A stretch of 51,359 bases of DNA from Cytobacillus firmus NBRC 15306 (GCF_001591465.1 NZ_BCUY01000022.1:1-51359), one strand, 5' to 3'. Positions 18,120 to 27,321 are shown, counted from the first letter of the stretch. Notes: a model not told the origin generated them from the letters alone. Numbers and translations are program-made.

Positions 18120-19511
18120 ATGTTTTCACAATCAGTCATTCATGATGTTATTACGGCAGCTCTGGCCACTGGCGGGGATTTTGCCGAAGTATTTGTTGAG
18201 GATCGTTTCACCAATAGCCTTGCGCTCCAGAGCGGAAAAATCGAGAGCAGCTTATCAGGCAGGGATTACGGGATCGGCATACGTGTGTTTAAGGGGCTTC
18301 AGAGCGTTTATGCTTATACAACGGATGGATCAAAGGAAGGTTTGCTGAAAGCTGCGGGCAATGCTGCCCAGGCGATCAGAGGAGAAAAAATCATTCAGCC
18401 CGCACAGCTGCAAAAGGAAATTATTCCGGCAGGGCATCCTATATCTCTGAATCCGCGCGAAGTGGAGAAGCTCCGCAAAGTAGATGTCATGAAAAAGGCA
18501 TACGAAATTGCGAAAAACTATCACAGCAGCATCCAGCAGGTTACGGTCAGGTATTTGGATGAAGAACAGAATGTGCTGATTGCCAATTCGGAGGGTAAGT
18601 TTGTTGAAGACCGACGGGTGCGAAGCCGCCTTGCTATTCAGTCGATTGCGGCAGAAGGAAATCAAATGCAGCCTGGATTCTATGGACCTGGAGCCCATAA
18701 AGGCTTTGAATTTATGGAAAACCTGAACTTGGAGCATTACGCCAATGAAGCATCTCGCATCGCCGTTACGATGCTTGGGGCAGACCCTTGTCCAAGCGGG
18801 AAGTTCCCTGTGATCATCGATAATGAATTCGGCGGTGTTATTTTCCACGAAGCATGCGGACATGGCCTTGAAGCTACATCTGTAGCGAAGGAAAACTCTG
18901 TTTTTGCAAACCGGATCGGCGAAAAAGTGGCCTCGGATGTTGTTACATACATTGATGACGGCACGCTTGCCAATGAGTGGGGATCGATTACGATCGATGA
19001 TGAAGGCGAAAAGGCGCGTAAAAATGTCCTGATTGAAAATGGAATTTTAAAAGGTTACTTGATTGATAAATTCGGCGGACGCAGGATGGGCATGGCATCG
19101 ACAGGATCGGGAAGACGGCAGTCCTACCGTTTTGCACCGACTTCGAGAATGACCAATACGTACATTGCAAACGGCAAGTCCACTCCGGAAGAAATCGTCT
19201 CAAATACTGAGTACGGAATATATACCAAATACATGGGCGGCGGGCAGGTCAATACCACAACGGGCGATTACAATTTCGCTGTCATGGAGGCGTATCTCGT
19301 AAAAGACGGAAAAATCGGCAAGCCGTTAAAAGGTGCTACTTTAATTGGGAATGGCCCGAAAACACTCCAGCTGGTTGATATGGTGGGAAATAACCTGGAC
19401 CATGGTGCTGGCATGTGCGGTTCACAGAGCGGAAGCATTCCTGTCAATGTTGGCCAGCCGATGATCCGCGTAAGCGAAATGACTGTTGGCGGAACAAAGG
19501 GAGGCGAATAA
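18120..19511 (+). CDS. tldD: TldD metalloprotease subunit
   Basis: A 463-residue protein with the zinc site HEACGH at residues 243-248, preceded by GGVIFHEACGHGLEA. TldD forms a heterodimer with TldE (PmbA) that degrades unfolded peptides and can mature peptide antibiotics. AAGGAGGG is upstream, and the next gene, tldE, starts immediately after the stop. Confidence 0.94.
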   Translation: MFSQSVIHDVITAALATGGDFAEVFVEDRFTNSLALQSGKIESSLSGRDYGIGIRVFKGLQSVYAYTTDGSKEGLLKAAGNAAQAIRGEKIIQPAQLQKEIIPAGHPISLNPREVEKLRKVDVMKKAYEIAKNYHSSIQQVTVRYLDEEQNVLIANSEGKFVEDRRVRSRLAIQSIAAEGNQMQPGFYGPGAHKGFEFMENLNLEHYANEASRIAVTMLGADPCPSGKFPVIIDNEFGGVIFHEACGHGLEATSVAKENSVFANRIGEKVASDVVTYIDDGTLANEWGSITIDDEGEKARKNVLIENGILKGYLIDKFGGRRMGMASTGSGRRQSYRFAPTSRMTNTYIANGKSTPEEIVSNTEYGIYTKYMGGGQVNTTTGDYNFAVMEAYLVKDGKIGKPLKGATLIGNGPKTLQLVDMVGNNLDHGAGMCGSQSGSIPVNVGQPMIRVSEMTVGGTKGGE

Positions 19512-19512
19512 T

Positions 19513-20871
19513 ATGAACCTGCAGGAATTTAAGGAAAAGCTATTTCAGCTTGGCGGGCAGCATGGTTTTACAGATATGGAGCTTTATTATGAGAGAGAGG
19601 AAAAGTTCGCCTGCGAGCTTTTCAAAGGTGTAATTGATTCCTACGACACTTCCGAAGTGTTCGGAACCTCCTTCCGAGGCCTTTACGAAGGCAGGATGGG
19701 CTATGCTTTTACGGAGAAACTGGATGAGGAATCCCTGTCTTTTCTGATCGAGAATGCGAAGGAAAACTCTCAATTTATTGAGGATGAAGTACAGGAAGAA
19801 ATCTTTGCCGGAAGCGATAAGTATGAGTCTGGAAGCTACTATTCAAGCAGTCTTGCTGAAGTTACGATTCATGAAAAAATTAATTTGCTCAAGGAAATAG
19901 AAAAGCACATCTATGCATATGATGAGCGGGTAACCGGGACAGATTATTTCATGCTGCGAAGCGGTGAAACGGAAAGGGTTCTTCTCAACAGCAAAGGCCT
20001 GAATCTCAGCGAAAAGAACAATCATGCCGGCATTTATGTATCAGTCATCGTAAAGCAGGGGGACCAGGTGAAAAATGGCGAATACTCCAAGTTTACGAGA
20101 GACTTTTCCATCTTGAATCCGGAGGAAATTGCCAAACATGCAGTAGAAGAAGCATTATCACAGCTTAATGCAAGGAGTGCTGAAAGCAAAAACTACCCTG
20201 TGCTCTTGAGAAATGATGCTGCCAGCGCTCTGCTGCAGACATACAACTCGATTTTCTCAGCGGAAAACACCCAAAAAGGGCAATCTGCTTTAAAAGGGAA
20301 AACGGGTGAAGTCATTGCAGCAGCGTCATTGAATATCGCAGATGATCCATTTTTAGAAGAAGGTCTGCTCAGCTCTAATTTTGACAGCGAAGGGGTTGCC
20401 ACTGCCAGAAAAGATATTGTGAAAGACGGCAGGCTTGTTACCTTAATGCATAACCGCAAAACAGCACAAAAAGATGGTGTGGAATCGACAGGCAATGCCT
20501 ATAAAGCTTCTTATAAGGGCGCTTTGACGGTAGCTCCAACAAATCTATACGTCAATCCATCCAATCAAAGCTATGATGAGCTGGTATCCTCGCTCTCAGA
20601 GGGCATCATCATTACCGAATTATCCGGCCTCCATTCCGGTGCCAACACCGTCTCAGGGGACTTTTCCATTGCCGCCAACGGCTTTTATGTCAAAGACGGA
20701 AACGTGCAAAACGCCGTAAACCAAATGACGATTGCCGGAAACTTCTATGAGCTGTTAAAAAATATTGAAGCCATCGGTTCAGACCTGGAATTCTCAATGG
20801 GCTTCATGGCCACAGGCTACATTGGCTCGCCATCTCTATTAATCAGGGAGCTTGCTGTGACGGTTGAATAA
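19513..20871 (+). CDS. tldE: TldE/PmbA, partner subunit of TldD
   Basis: 452 residues from ATG 19513 (MNLQEFKEKLFQLGG), whose AGGGAGGCG site is in the end of tldD. It has the PmbA/TldE fold but lacks the HExxxH site, as the family does. It pairs with TldD. Confidence 0.92.
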   Translation: MNLQEFKEKLFQLGGQHGFTDMELYYEREEKFACELFKGVIDSYDTSEVFGTSFRGLYEGRMGYAFTEKLDEESLSFLIENAKENSQFIEDEVQEEIFAGSDKYESGSYYSSSLAEVTIHEKINLLKEIEKHIYAYDERVTGTDYFMLRSGETERVLLNSKGLNLSEKNNHAGIYVSVIVKQGDQVKNGEYSKFTRDFSILNPEEIAKHAVEEALSQLNARSAESKNYPVLLRNDAASALLQTYNSIFSAENTQKGQSALKGKTGEVIAAASLNIADDPFLEEGLLSSNFDSEGVATARKDIVKDGRLVTLMHNRKTAQKDGVESTGNAYKASYKGALTVAPTNLYVNPSNQSYDELVSSLSEGIIITELSGLHSGANTVSGDFSIAANGFYVKDGNVQNAVNQMTIAGNFYELLKNIEAIGSDLEFSMGFMATGYIGSPSLLIRELAVTVE

Positions 20872-20883
20872 ATAAAAAGGGAT

Positions 20884-20915
20884 GGCATACCACTTCATAG
20901 GTGGTGTGCTTTCTT
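20884..20915 (+). terminator. Probable terminator of tldDE
   Basis: GGCATACCAC and GTGGTGTGC pair; the tail TTTCTTC is weaker than usual. Confidence 0.6.
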
Positions 20916-21021
20916 CATTAAGGGAGCTGCTGGATAAGCTGAAAAATCTGCAGGAAAAATAAAGGATTTTCTTTTCGGAAAATAGAAATTTTGCTGATAA
21001 ACAAAAATAGGAGGCAAAAAG

Positions 21022-21227
21022 ATGAAAACCCTCGAAACCAGCCGCCTGATTCTTCGCAGCCTTACCCTTGATGATGCACCCAGGGTAGCGGAAATCCCGG
21101 ATCATGGAGGATTATGGAGAAAACGGGGATGAAGCATGAAGGGATTTTGCGTCAGCATGCAATAAGAGATGGGAGGCGGGTGGATTTGACCTACTATGCC
21201 ATTCTGCGTGAGGAATACACCGGGTAA
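21022..21227 (+). pseudogene. Decayed RimJ/RimL-type acetyltransferase with internal deletion
   Basis: A good ribosome site (TAGGAGG) and ATG 21022 begin MKTLETSRLILRSLTLDDA, the classic RimJ/RimL N-terminus. After about 26 codons the sequence jumps to the family C-terminus, MEKTGMKHEGILRQH...LTYYAILREEY, in a different frame. Roughly 100-110 codons, including the acetyl-CoA site, are missing. Confidence 0.85.
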
Positions 21228-21301
21228 GGGAGCCGCTGTTTGAATCGCACTCCACAATATGTTTCAATAGAAGCAAATCCTTTTTAATCATGGAGGTTCA
21301 T

Positions 21302-21583
21302 GTGCGGATCATTGCTTCCCATCCTTTTTTTACAGTAAGCAGGAAGATCGACTGGAACCAGCAGCAATACATTGAACAGGAACTTTTTCTTCACTTATTT
21401 GAGGATCATATCCTGTCGCCATCAGAAAAGTTTCTCCTTGATGAAGTTTGGGATATGTCATACAGAAATTCCAGCTGCGAATTTGGTTTCCTGTATCTTC
21501 ATACCAATCGGGGTGTGTTTTCTTTTCAAGTAAAGTCAGAGCCGAGTCACTTTATAAACCTGTATAGAGATCTTAAAAAGTAA
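21302..21583 (+). CDS. Hypothetical protein, 93 residues
   Basis: The GTG at 21302 has GGAGG 5-6 nt upstream; the in-frame ATG at 21290 overlaps that site. The protein is mixed alpha/beta (RIIASHPFFTVSRKIDW...FGFLYLHTNRGVFSFQV) with no recognisable motif or membrane segment. It is followed by a terminator. Confidence 0.55.
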   Translation: MRIIASHPFFTVSRKIDWNQQQYIEQELFLHLFEDHILSPSEKFLLDEVWDMSYRNSSCEFGFLYLHTNRGVFSFQVKSEPSHFINLYRDLKK

Positions 21584-21624
21584 AAGCCGGAATTGTCACG
21601 ATTAACAATTCCGGCTCCATTATT
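21584..21624. terminator. Bidirectional terminator
   Basis: AGCCGGAATTGT pairs with ACAATTCCGGCT between convergent genes; the plus-strand tail is only CCATTATTAT. Confidence 0.7.
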
Positions 21625-21964
21625 ATGCCTGCTCTGTCAGGCGTACAAGCATATGTGCGAGCTTATGCCTTTCTTTATCATCCCCGACCTTCCATAATTC
21701 CTTCAGCAGCTGTTCTTCACGGTTTTTTGGCTCCACATTTTCAGCGAGGTAGCCAGCCACTTTTTCTGCGGTTACGGCAAGCTGTTCCTCATTTAATCCC
21801 AGCTTTTTGCCAAGCTCAATTCGTTCCGCCAGATAGCTCTTAAATTCATCGAAGCTGCTTAAGATGTCCTCAGCTCGTTCATTCGACATCTTGTCCATTG
21901 CGCTCTTAATATTTTTTGTATCCAGTTCACCATCTTGTTTGATTACATGTTCTTGTTCATTCAT
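21623..21964 (-). CDS. DUF3243-family protein (YmfJ-like)
   Basis: 113 residues. The central FKSYLAERIELGKKLGLNEE and the end LKELWKVGDDKERHKLAHML match the DUF3243/YmfJ family of Bacillus. It is wholly helical and cytoplasmic. The N-terminal 35 residues are extra relative to YmfJ. An AGGAGGTC-like site precedes the start. Function unknown. Confidence 0.7.
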   Translation of the reverse strand: MNEQEHVIKQDGELDTKNIKSAMDKMSNERAEDILSSFDEFKSYLAERIELGKKLGLNEEQLAVTAEKVAGYLAENVEPKNREEQLLKELWKVGDDKERHKLAHMLVRLTEQA

Positions 21965-22030
21965 TTTTATAGACCTCCCAAAGGATTGTTTTCTTATTAA
22001 ATATCCTTTCAGAAGGAGAATTAAACTCTT

Positions 22031-22759
22031 TTAGATTTCACTGGATGGTGTTTCCTGAACAGCTTTCAGTTTCCTGAATTTTACTTTGGATAAAATAACG
22101 CCAATTTCATATAGCCCGATAAGAGGCACGAGGACTAGAATCTGTGAAAATAAATCTGGTGGTGTAATGAGAGCTGATACAACAGCCATGATCAAATAAG
22201 CATATTTTCGCATTGAGCTGAGCATGGCTGGGGTGACAATGCCGATTGTTGTCAAAAACAATAACAGCAAAGGCACTTCAAACAGAAAACCAAAAGGAAT
22301 GGTCGACATTAAAAGAAACGAAAAATACTCCCTGGCCGTGATCATCATCGCAAAATGTGATTCACCTAATAGCATTAAAAACTGATAAATGGCAGGAAAT
22401 ATAATAAAAAATCCGAAGCCAAGCCCGCCTATAAAGCTGAAAAGGATGGCCGGGAAAAACATTAAAGATACTCTGCTTTCTTTTTCCGTTAAAGCAGGTT
22501 TTACAAATAGCCAGATCTGATAGGAAATGAAAGGAAGCGAAAGCCCCAGGCTGATGCTTCCTGCAATTCCTGTGTACAGCTTAATGACATCCAGCGGTCC
22601 AAGCATAACAAGCTCATGATCGTTTGCCAGCATAGGGATCAGCCGGTTGATGAAAAACAGACATAGGGTAAAGCTGATAATAAAGAAAATCAGAGATCGA
22701 ATCAGTACTTTTCTCAGGTCTGTTAAATGTTCTACAAGGGTTTGTTCGTCCGTTTTCAT
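22031..22759 (-). CDS. tatC: TatC, twin-arginine translocase receptor subunit
   Basis: A 242-residue, six-helix membrane protein with HLTDLRKVLIRS near the N-terminus, the conserved F-P in the first outer loop region, and ITPPD in the last loop. TatC binds the SRRxFLK signal of folded substrates. It is 14 nt downstream of tatA and follows the oxidoreductase genes, so the translocase is probably dedicated to that enzyme, as TatAdCd is to PhoD in B. subtilis. Confidence 0.93.
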   Translation of the reverse strand: MKTDEQTLVEHLTDLRKVLIRSLIFFIISFTLCLFFINRLIPMLANDHELVMLGPLDVIKLYTGIAGSISLGLSLPFISYQIWLFVKPALTEKESRVSLMFFPAILFSFIGGLGFGFFIIFPAIYQFLMLLGESHFAMMITAREYFSFLLMSTIPFGFLFEVPLLLLFLTTIGIVTPAMLSSMRKYAYLIMAVVSALITPPDLFSQILVLVPLIGLYEIGVILSKVKFRKLKAVQETPSSEI

Positions 22760-22773
22760 TCTAAACCCTCCTG

Positions 22774-22992
22774 TTAAAGCGGTTTATCCTTCCGGTCAGC
22801 CGTTTCAATTGAACGTGTTTTTGAATCAGGTTCATCATCATCGCTCATAATTTCTCTGGCTGATTTTTTGAATTCTGATAAGGTCCTTCCAAATGCAGAT
22901 CCGATTTCCGGAAGTTTTTTTGGCCCAAAGATAATTAAGGTTATAACCAGGATGATAATCAATCCGGGTATTCCGATATTTGAAAGCCCCAT
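22774..22992 (-). CDS. tatA: TatA, twin-arginine translocase pore subunit
   Basis: 72 residues from ATG 22992 ([16 protein letters not shown] is 8 nt upstream, better than the GTG at 23001). It has a short N-terminal helix, the hinge [14 protein letters not shown], an amphipathic helix, and an acidic tail. It oligomerises to let folded Tat substrates through. Confidence 0.93.
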   Translation of the reverse strand: MGLSNIGIPGLIIILVITLIIFGPKKLPEIGSAFGRTLSEFKKSAREIMSDDDEPDSKTRSIETADRKDKPL

Positions 22993-23019
22993 GATATTCA
23001 CTCCTTATTTAGAATTTTT

Positions 23020-24729
23020 TTATGCAAGCAGGCCGCCCTCTTTGCTATATTTAATGATTCCTTCAGCAGCACGATAAGCGAGTGCCCCAACGGTTCCTGT
23101 CGGATTATAACCTCCGTTGTGAGGGAAAGCGGATGCGCCAACGACAAAGACATTCTCAGCATCCCACATTTGGAGATAGTTATTTACGGCTGATGTTTCA
23201 GGCTCAGCCCCCATGATGACACCGCCTGTATTGTGTGTAGTCTGGTAAGGGACGATATCGTAATGCTCAAGCTGCTGCCGGTCGTTAATTTTTGACGGTC
23301 CCATTTCCTTCATGATGTTGCCTGTGATTTTTCCAATATAGTTATAAAGATTCTTATCCTGTTCTGTGAAATCGTATGTCAGACGAAGCAGGGGAAGTCC
23401 GTAAGCATCTTTATAAGAAGGATCGAGATCCATAAAATTGTGCTTCACAGGCATGGAAGCCCCCTGTGTGCCGATGCTCAAGGCTCTTGTGAAATATTTG
23501 ATAGAGTTCTCCTTGAACTTGCTGCCCCATTTCGGTGTATCAGCCGGAACCATATTATATTGAATCGGACGGTATCCTGACTGGTTGATAGATATGGAGC
23601 CGCCATGGATAAAGTCAAGATCCGAGTGGTCAAAATTGTCTCCATTGTAATCATCCACAGTTGCACCAAGGGCACCGGCACCCATGAAGGTGTTAAATTG
23701 TTCTTCATCGAAAAAGCCCGCTGACCCGGGAAGGATCTGATAGCAATAGTTCTTCCCGATCACCCCTGTGCCTGTATCAGGATTGTATGGACGTCCCAAT
23801 TTGGATGTCAGCAGCAGGCGGGTGTTATTCATGACATAGCTGGTCAGAATAACCATTTCAGCCGGCTGAATGAATTCTTCTTTTGTCTGGACATCCACAT
23901 AGCGCACACCGGTTGCTTTTTTGCCGTCGTGAATAATTTCCGTTACATTCGCAAAGTTGCGGATATCCACATTTCCCGTTTCTTTGGCAAATGGAATAAC
24001 GGCTACAGTCGGATCTGCCTTTGCACCATATTCACAGCCGAAGCGTTCGCAAAACGCACAATATTGGCATGGAGCCAGTTTGGCTCCATATTGGTTTTCA
24101 TAAGCCTCGCTCATATTGCCCGATGGCATTTGGTAAGGTTTCATCCCCAATGATTTCGCGGCCTTTTTAAATCTTGCTGTAATAGGTGTTTCCTTCATTG
24201 GAGGATTTGGGAACGGATCTGCTCTTTTTGGCCCCAGTTCACCTTCTTCTCCGCCAATACCTGCATCCTTTTCAAATTCATAGAAATAAGGCTCTAATTC
24301 ATCGTATGTAATGCCCCAATCCTGAATTTGAAGACCTTTGATCTTGGATTCGCCATATTTTTTAACTGTCTGTGACTTGATTTCAAAATCATATGGCAAA
24401 AAGCGGAAAGTATGACCATTCCAGTGAACACCGGACCCTCCTAAGCCTTCGCCCAGCAAAAAGGAGCCAAGCTGGCGCATGGGAAGGGCTCGTTCCTTCC
24501 CGTGGTTGCGGAATGTGATCGTTTCTTTAGAGAGATCCTGCATTAATTCATAGCGGATTCCATAGCGCAGTTCATCATGGACCACATAGTAGTCCTTGAC
24601 GCCGCGCTCTTTTCCACGCTCCAGGCCGACAACTTTTAATCCCTGTTTCCCAAGTTCAGCCGCAATGATTCCGCCGGCCCAGCCTACTCCTACAATGACT
24701 GCATCCGTTTTTGGCAATGTTTTTGCCAT
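23020..24729 (-). CDS. GMC-family flavoprotein oxidoreductase (gluconate 2-dehydrogenase-like large subunit)
   Basis: 569 residues from ATG 24729; AAGGAAG is well spaced, unlike for the GTG at 24738. An N-terminal FAD-binding beta-alpha-beta (AVIVGVGWAGGIIAAEL), a Cys-rich segment CQYCAFCERFGCEYGAK, and the C-terminal GMC signature (HNTGGVIMG, then FPHNGGYNPTGTVGALAYRA) place it with membrane-bound gluconate 2-dehydrogenase-type large subunits. It has no signal peptide of its own. It is expected to ride through Tat with the upstream subunit and oxidise a sugar acid or alcohol outside the membrane. No cytochrome subunit is nearby, so the electron acceptor is unclear. Confidence 0.86.
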   Translation of the reverse strand: MAKTLPKTDAVIVGVGWAGGIIAAELGKQGLKVVGLERGKERGVKDYYVVHDELRYGIRYELMQDLSKETITFRNHGKERALPMRQLGSFLLGEGLGGSGVHWNGHTFRFLPYDFEIKSQTVKKYGESKIKGLQIQDWGITYDELEPYFYEFEKDAGIGGEEGELGPKRADPFPNPPMKETPITARFKKAAKSLGMKPYQMPSGNMSEAYENQYGAKLAPCQYCAFCERFGCEYGAKADPTVAVIPFAKETGNVDIRNFANVTEIIHDGKKATGVRYVDVQTKEEFIQPAEMVILTSYVMNNTRLLLTSKLGRPYNPDTGTGVIGKNYCYQILPGSAGFFDEEQFNTFMGAGALGATVDDYNGDNFDHSDLDFIHGGSISINQSGYRPIQYNMVPADTPKWGSKFKENSIKYFTRALSIGTQGASMPVKHNFMDLDPSYKDAYGLPLLRLTYDFTEQDKNLYNYIGKITGNIMKEMGPSKINDRQQLEHYDIVPYQTTHNTGGVIMGAEPETSAVNNYLQMWDAENVFVVGASAFPHNGGYNPTGTVGALAYRAAEGIIKYSKEGGLLA

Positions 24730-24755
24730 GTTTACCACTTCCTTAAAAGATAGTA

Positions 24756-25520
24756 CTATTTCGTATATGAATGGAGGCTGTTTGGTTTAATTTTCACAAA
24801 TTTTTCAGACTCAATTTGATTGATATAGCTCATTTGATGGCCAGGAAAGTCTTTCATTTTCCAGCCTTCCATATTTTTGTTTCCGGCATAGGCAGGATCT
24901 GCATATACACCTTCAATGGTGGCGGCCCGGAGAATATTAAAGAACGTCCTTGAAGTAACACCCCGGAGCTTCACTTTATCCTCTTCAAAGGCTGTAAGAA
25001 TTTCATCCTGCTGTTCGCCCTCCAGTTCAGCAAATGGCTTCTTGAACTTTTCATTGCTGTAGGTTTGCAGGGCAGCAAGTCCGACATCAAATACTTCATG
25101 CCGTTTTAAAGGGGACTGGTAGCCCTGAAAGTTCGACCCTGGAAAGAACGGACCCTGCATATATTCCCTTGTATTATTGCCCCATGAGCCCGCAAGCTGA
25201 TGGTCGATAAAAAATGGAACATCCAAATCATTGGCACCAGGGCCATTTTCATCCTTTGGATAAATTCTCTCAACGGCTGCCTGCAGGATTCCGAATGTCT
25301 CGGGGTTTGTGAAATATAAAGGAGACTGCTGATAGGTAACCTGATCATGCCCGTTTGTATGGGCATTCTCTTCCGTTGCTGTACCGTCTTTGTTCATGTT
25401 TGCACCAATTAAGCCGCCAAGAATACCGCCTCCTACTAAACCGCCGGCAACTAACCCGGAATTGCGGATGAATCTCCTCCTGGACATGGTTGATTCTTGT
25501 TTTTGTTCATGTTCAGACAT
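24756..25520 (-). CDS. Gluconate 2-dehydrogenase subunit 3-like protein with Tat signal
   Basis: A 254-residue protein. The twin-arginine motif SRRRFIRNS (residues 13-21) is followed by a Gly-rich hydrophobic stretch, a textbook Tat signal. The rest (about 60-230) resembles the small subunit 3 family of gluconate 2-dehydrogenases (for example FFIDHQLAGSWGNN, GPFFPGSNFQGYQSPL). It heads the apparent operon with the GMC gene, tatA and tatC. AGGAGG precedes ATG 25520. Confidence 0.88.
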   Translation of the reverse strand: MSEHEQKQESTMSRRRFIRNSGLVAGGLVGGGILGGLIGANMNKDGTATEENAHTNGHDQVTYQQSPLYFTNPETFGILQAAVERIYPKDENGPGANDLDVPFFIDHQLAGSWGNNTREYMQGPFFPGSNFQGYQSPLKRHEVFDVGLAALQTYSNEKFKKPFAELEGEQQDEILTAFEEDKVKLRGVTSRTFFNILRAATIEGVYADPAYAGNKNMEGWKMKDFPGHQMSYINQIESEKFVKIKPNSLHSYTK

Positions 25521-25954
25521 TTATATGGAAACCTCCTTTTATTTGCCATTATGGAGAAAAATATACTTGTCTAAACAGTTTGATAGAATTATTTTATAAG
25601 GGGGTTCTTAAGGCATTAAAAAAGATGCAAACCGATTGGTCTGCACCTTTTTTAAGTCCGAATGACGGACAGCCTGGAGATTACGATTTGCATAGGGCCG
25701 AACCGATTTTAAATATATCGGTTATAGACGAGAGTGCCTTTCGAACGCTCTGCAAACCCTCCTTGGTTTCTTGCAATGCCAATGACGAACCTTGAAGTCG
25801 CTGTTACGCTTTTCATCGTCAACCAGTCCCTTCCGTTTTGTTATTGGCCTTGCATTATTTGTTTACCCCGTGAACTTGTCTTAAAACCTGTTTATTTAAA
25901 AAATTGGAGTTTTTTTCTTTAATAGATAAAATGAAAGAAAGGAAGTGAAACACG
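25521..25954. other. Gene-free stretch with a bidirectional terminator
   Basis: A stem at 25618-25654 (AAAAAGATGCA...TGCACCTTTTTT) has T-runs both ways. Upstream of it on the minus strand (about 25660-25850), short frames such as ALQETKEGLQSVRKALSSI look like a small broken gene, but no single frame is open and I cannot name it. It probably also carries the promoters of the flanking divergent genes. Confidence 0.4.
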
Positions 25955-26680
25955 ATGAAAACGAAGAAAGAAATCCGTGAGTACATATGGAATTTTCTTG
26001 AGGAGAACAAGCTTGGCCGCTTTCCGTTTCCTTTAACGAATAGAATTCCCAATTTCAAAGGAGCTGAAAAAGCGGCTGCATTTGTTTTTACTATGCCTGA
26101 GTATAAAGAGGCTAAGGTCATTAAGGTAAATCCTGATTCTCCTCAGCTGCCGGTCCGCACCCAAATTCTGAAAGATGGAAAGACATTGCTGGTTCCCACT
26201 CCACGGCTGAAAGCAGGCTTTATTATGGTAAAGCCGGAATGGGTACCAGCGGGGGAGGAGCGGAAAGCAGCGAGCCTTAAGCATATTCACTCATACGGAA
26301 AAGAAGTTCCCCTCACACAATTGCCGAAGATTGATTTGTTTTTTGCCGGATCAGTGGGGCTTCACCGGGATGGCCGGCGGGTCGGAAAAGGGGAGGGCTA
26401 CGCTGACCGGGAGTATGCGATTATCCGGGAACTGGGGAATCCTGAAATCCCCGTGATTGGAACGGTTAACAGCGCCCAGGTGACAGAGGCAGATATCCCG
26501 AGGGATCCTTATGATCTGACTGTCGACTGGATTGCAACTGAAAAGGAACTGATCAAAACCAATACGTCCTATCCAAAACCAACCGGGATTCAATGGGATC
26601 TTGTAACGGAGAAGGAAATGGAAGAGATGCCGGTTTTGCGTGAAATATGGGAGATCACAAAAGGAAAGGCAGCCAAGTAA
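25955..26680 (+). CDS. 5-formyltetrahydrofolate cyclo-ligase-like (MTHFSD-type) protein
   Basis: A 241-residue protein with the 5-FCL fold signature VGLHRDGRRVGKGEGYADREY (GxGxGYxD), and LLVPTPRLKAGF upstream. It resembles the longer MTHFSD-like branch more than YqgN, so true 5-formyl-THF cyclo-ligase activity is uncertain. It has a good AGGAAGTG site and ends in a terminator that overlaps its stop. Confidence 0.75.
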   Translation: MKTKKEIREYIWNFLEENKLGRFPFPLTNRIPNFKGAEKAAAFVFTMPEYKEAKVIKVNPDSPQLPVRTQILKDGKTLLVPTPRLKAGFIMVKPEWVPAGEERKAASLKHIHSYGKEVPLTQLPKIDLFFAGSVGLHRDGRRVGKGEGYADREYAIIRELGNPEIPVIGTVNSAQVTEADIPRDPYDLTVDWIATEKELIKTNTSYPKPTGIQWDLVTEKEMEEMPVLREIWEITKGKAAK

Positions 26681-26694
26681 TTGGCTGCCTTTTA
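26665..26694. terminator. Bidirectional terminator
   Basis: AAAGGCAGCCAA pairs with TTGGCTGCCTTTT, between convergent genes. Confidence 0.88.
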
Positions 26695-27246
26695 AGCTTT
26701 AACTTCGTCCATTTTCTTTAAAACATCATCAATCTTTGCGTGATTTTCAGGGGATTCATCAATATGATTCCATAAAATTTTTCCCTGTGGCGAGAAAAGC
26801 CATGTCCCGCCCTGAATGTAGACATCCTGAGTTTTCATGGATTTCATGACAAACTCCTTTTGTTTTTCATCCTTAGGGATAAAGCCGCCGACTTTTCCTG
26901 TAATAAACCCAAGTGCTGCTTTTGAAAGAAGCTTCCACTTTGGCATGGTTTTATGTCCCATTCCTCTATAAGCTTCCCGGGAAGGGTCGCCGAGGATCGG
27001 AAAAGGGAACGGACCGAATTGCTCAAGGAATTGACTGATAAAGGTTCCTTTCGAAGGAGCAATGACAATGACTTGAAATCCTTTAGCTTCTACTTCATTT
27101 ATGCGCTCGCGCAACTGCGCAAGATATTCCCGGCAGACCGGTCAGCCAAGATGGCGGACGAAGACAGCCATTGTGTACTGGCTGATGATGGCCTGTTCAA
27201 GCGTAATATTTTTATCAGGATGCTGGGTTTCTAAAATATATTTCAT
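26692..27246 (-). CDS. Candidate selenoprotein: AhpC/TSA-type redoxin with UGA at catalytic position 35
   Basis: Reading from ATG 27246 (MKYILETQHPDKN) gives 184 residues with one in-frame TGA at 27142-27144. The context is VFVRHLG-(TGA)-PVCREYLAQLRE. Homologous thioredoxin-fold proteins of the PRXL2/AhpC-TSA type have CxxC here, so the TGA replaces the first, reactive cysteine and leaves UxxC. Downstream the frame is intact to the stop and shows typical redoxin features (VIVIAPSKG, PFPILGDPSREAYRGMG, QGGTWLFSPQGKILW). A 7-bp stem with an AGUU loop begins 19 nt after the TGA, as in bacterial SECIS elements. I infer Sec insertion. The alternative is a nonsense mutation, with the visible downstream part (from 27114) as a fragment. 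The ribosome site (AGGCGGG) is moderate. Confidence 0.75.
27106..27123 (-). promoter_or_regulatory. Candidate bacterial SECIS element of the redoxin gene
   Basis: The RNA stem CUUGCGC/GCGCGAG (7 bp, one G-U) has a four-base loop AGUU. The loop is 25 nt past the UGA, and a G occupies loop position 2. This fits the known bSECIS rule (16-37 nt spacing, G in the first two loop bases). Confidence 0.6.
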
Positions 27247-27321
27247 GAATATCCCGCCTTTCGGATTTACATCTGATCATACCTAATTCTTTTGAAGGAA
27301 TAAAGAATTGCGGCTTGCACA

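Noticed and set aside
25600..25860. Small tRNA-like or regulatory RNA before the 5-FCL-like gene
   Set aside because: GGTTCGGCC resembles a T-loop, but there is no cloverleaf; only a bidirectional terminator is clear.
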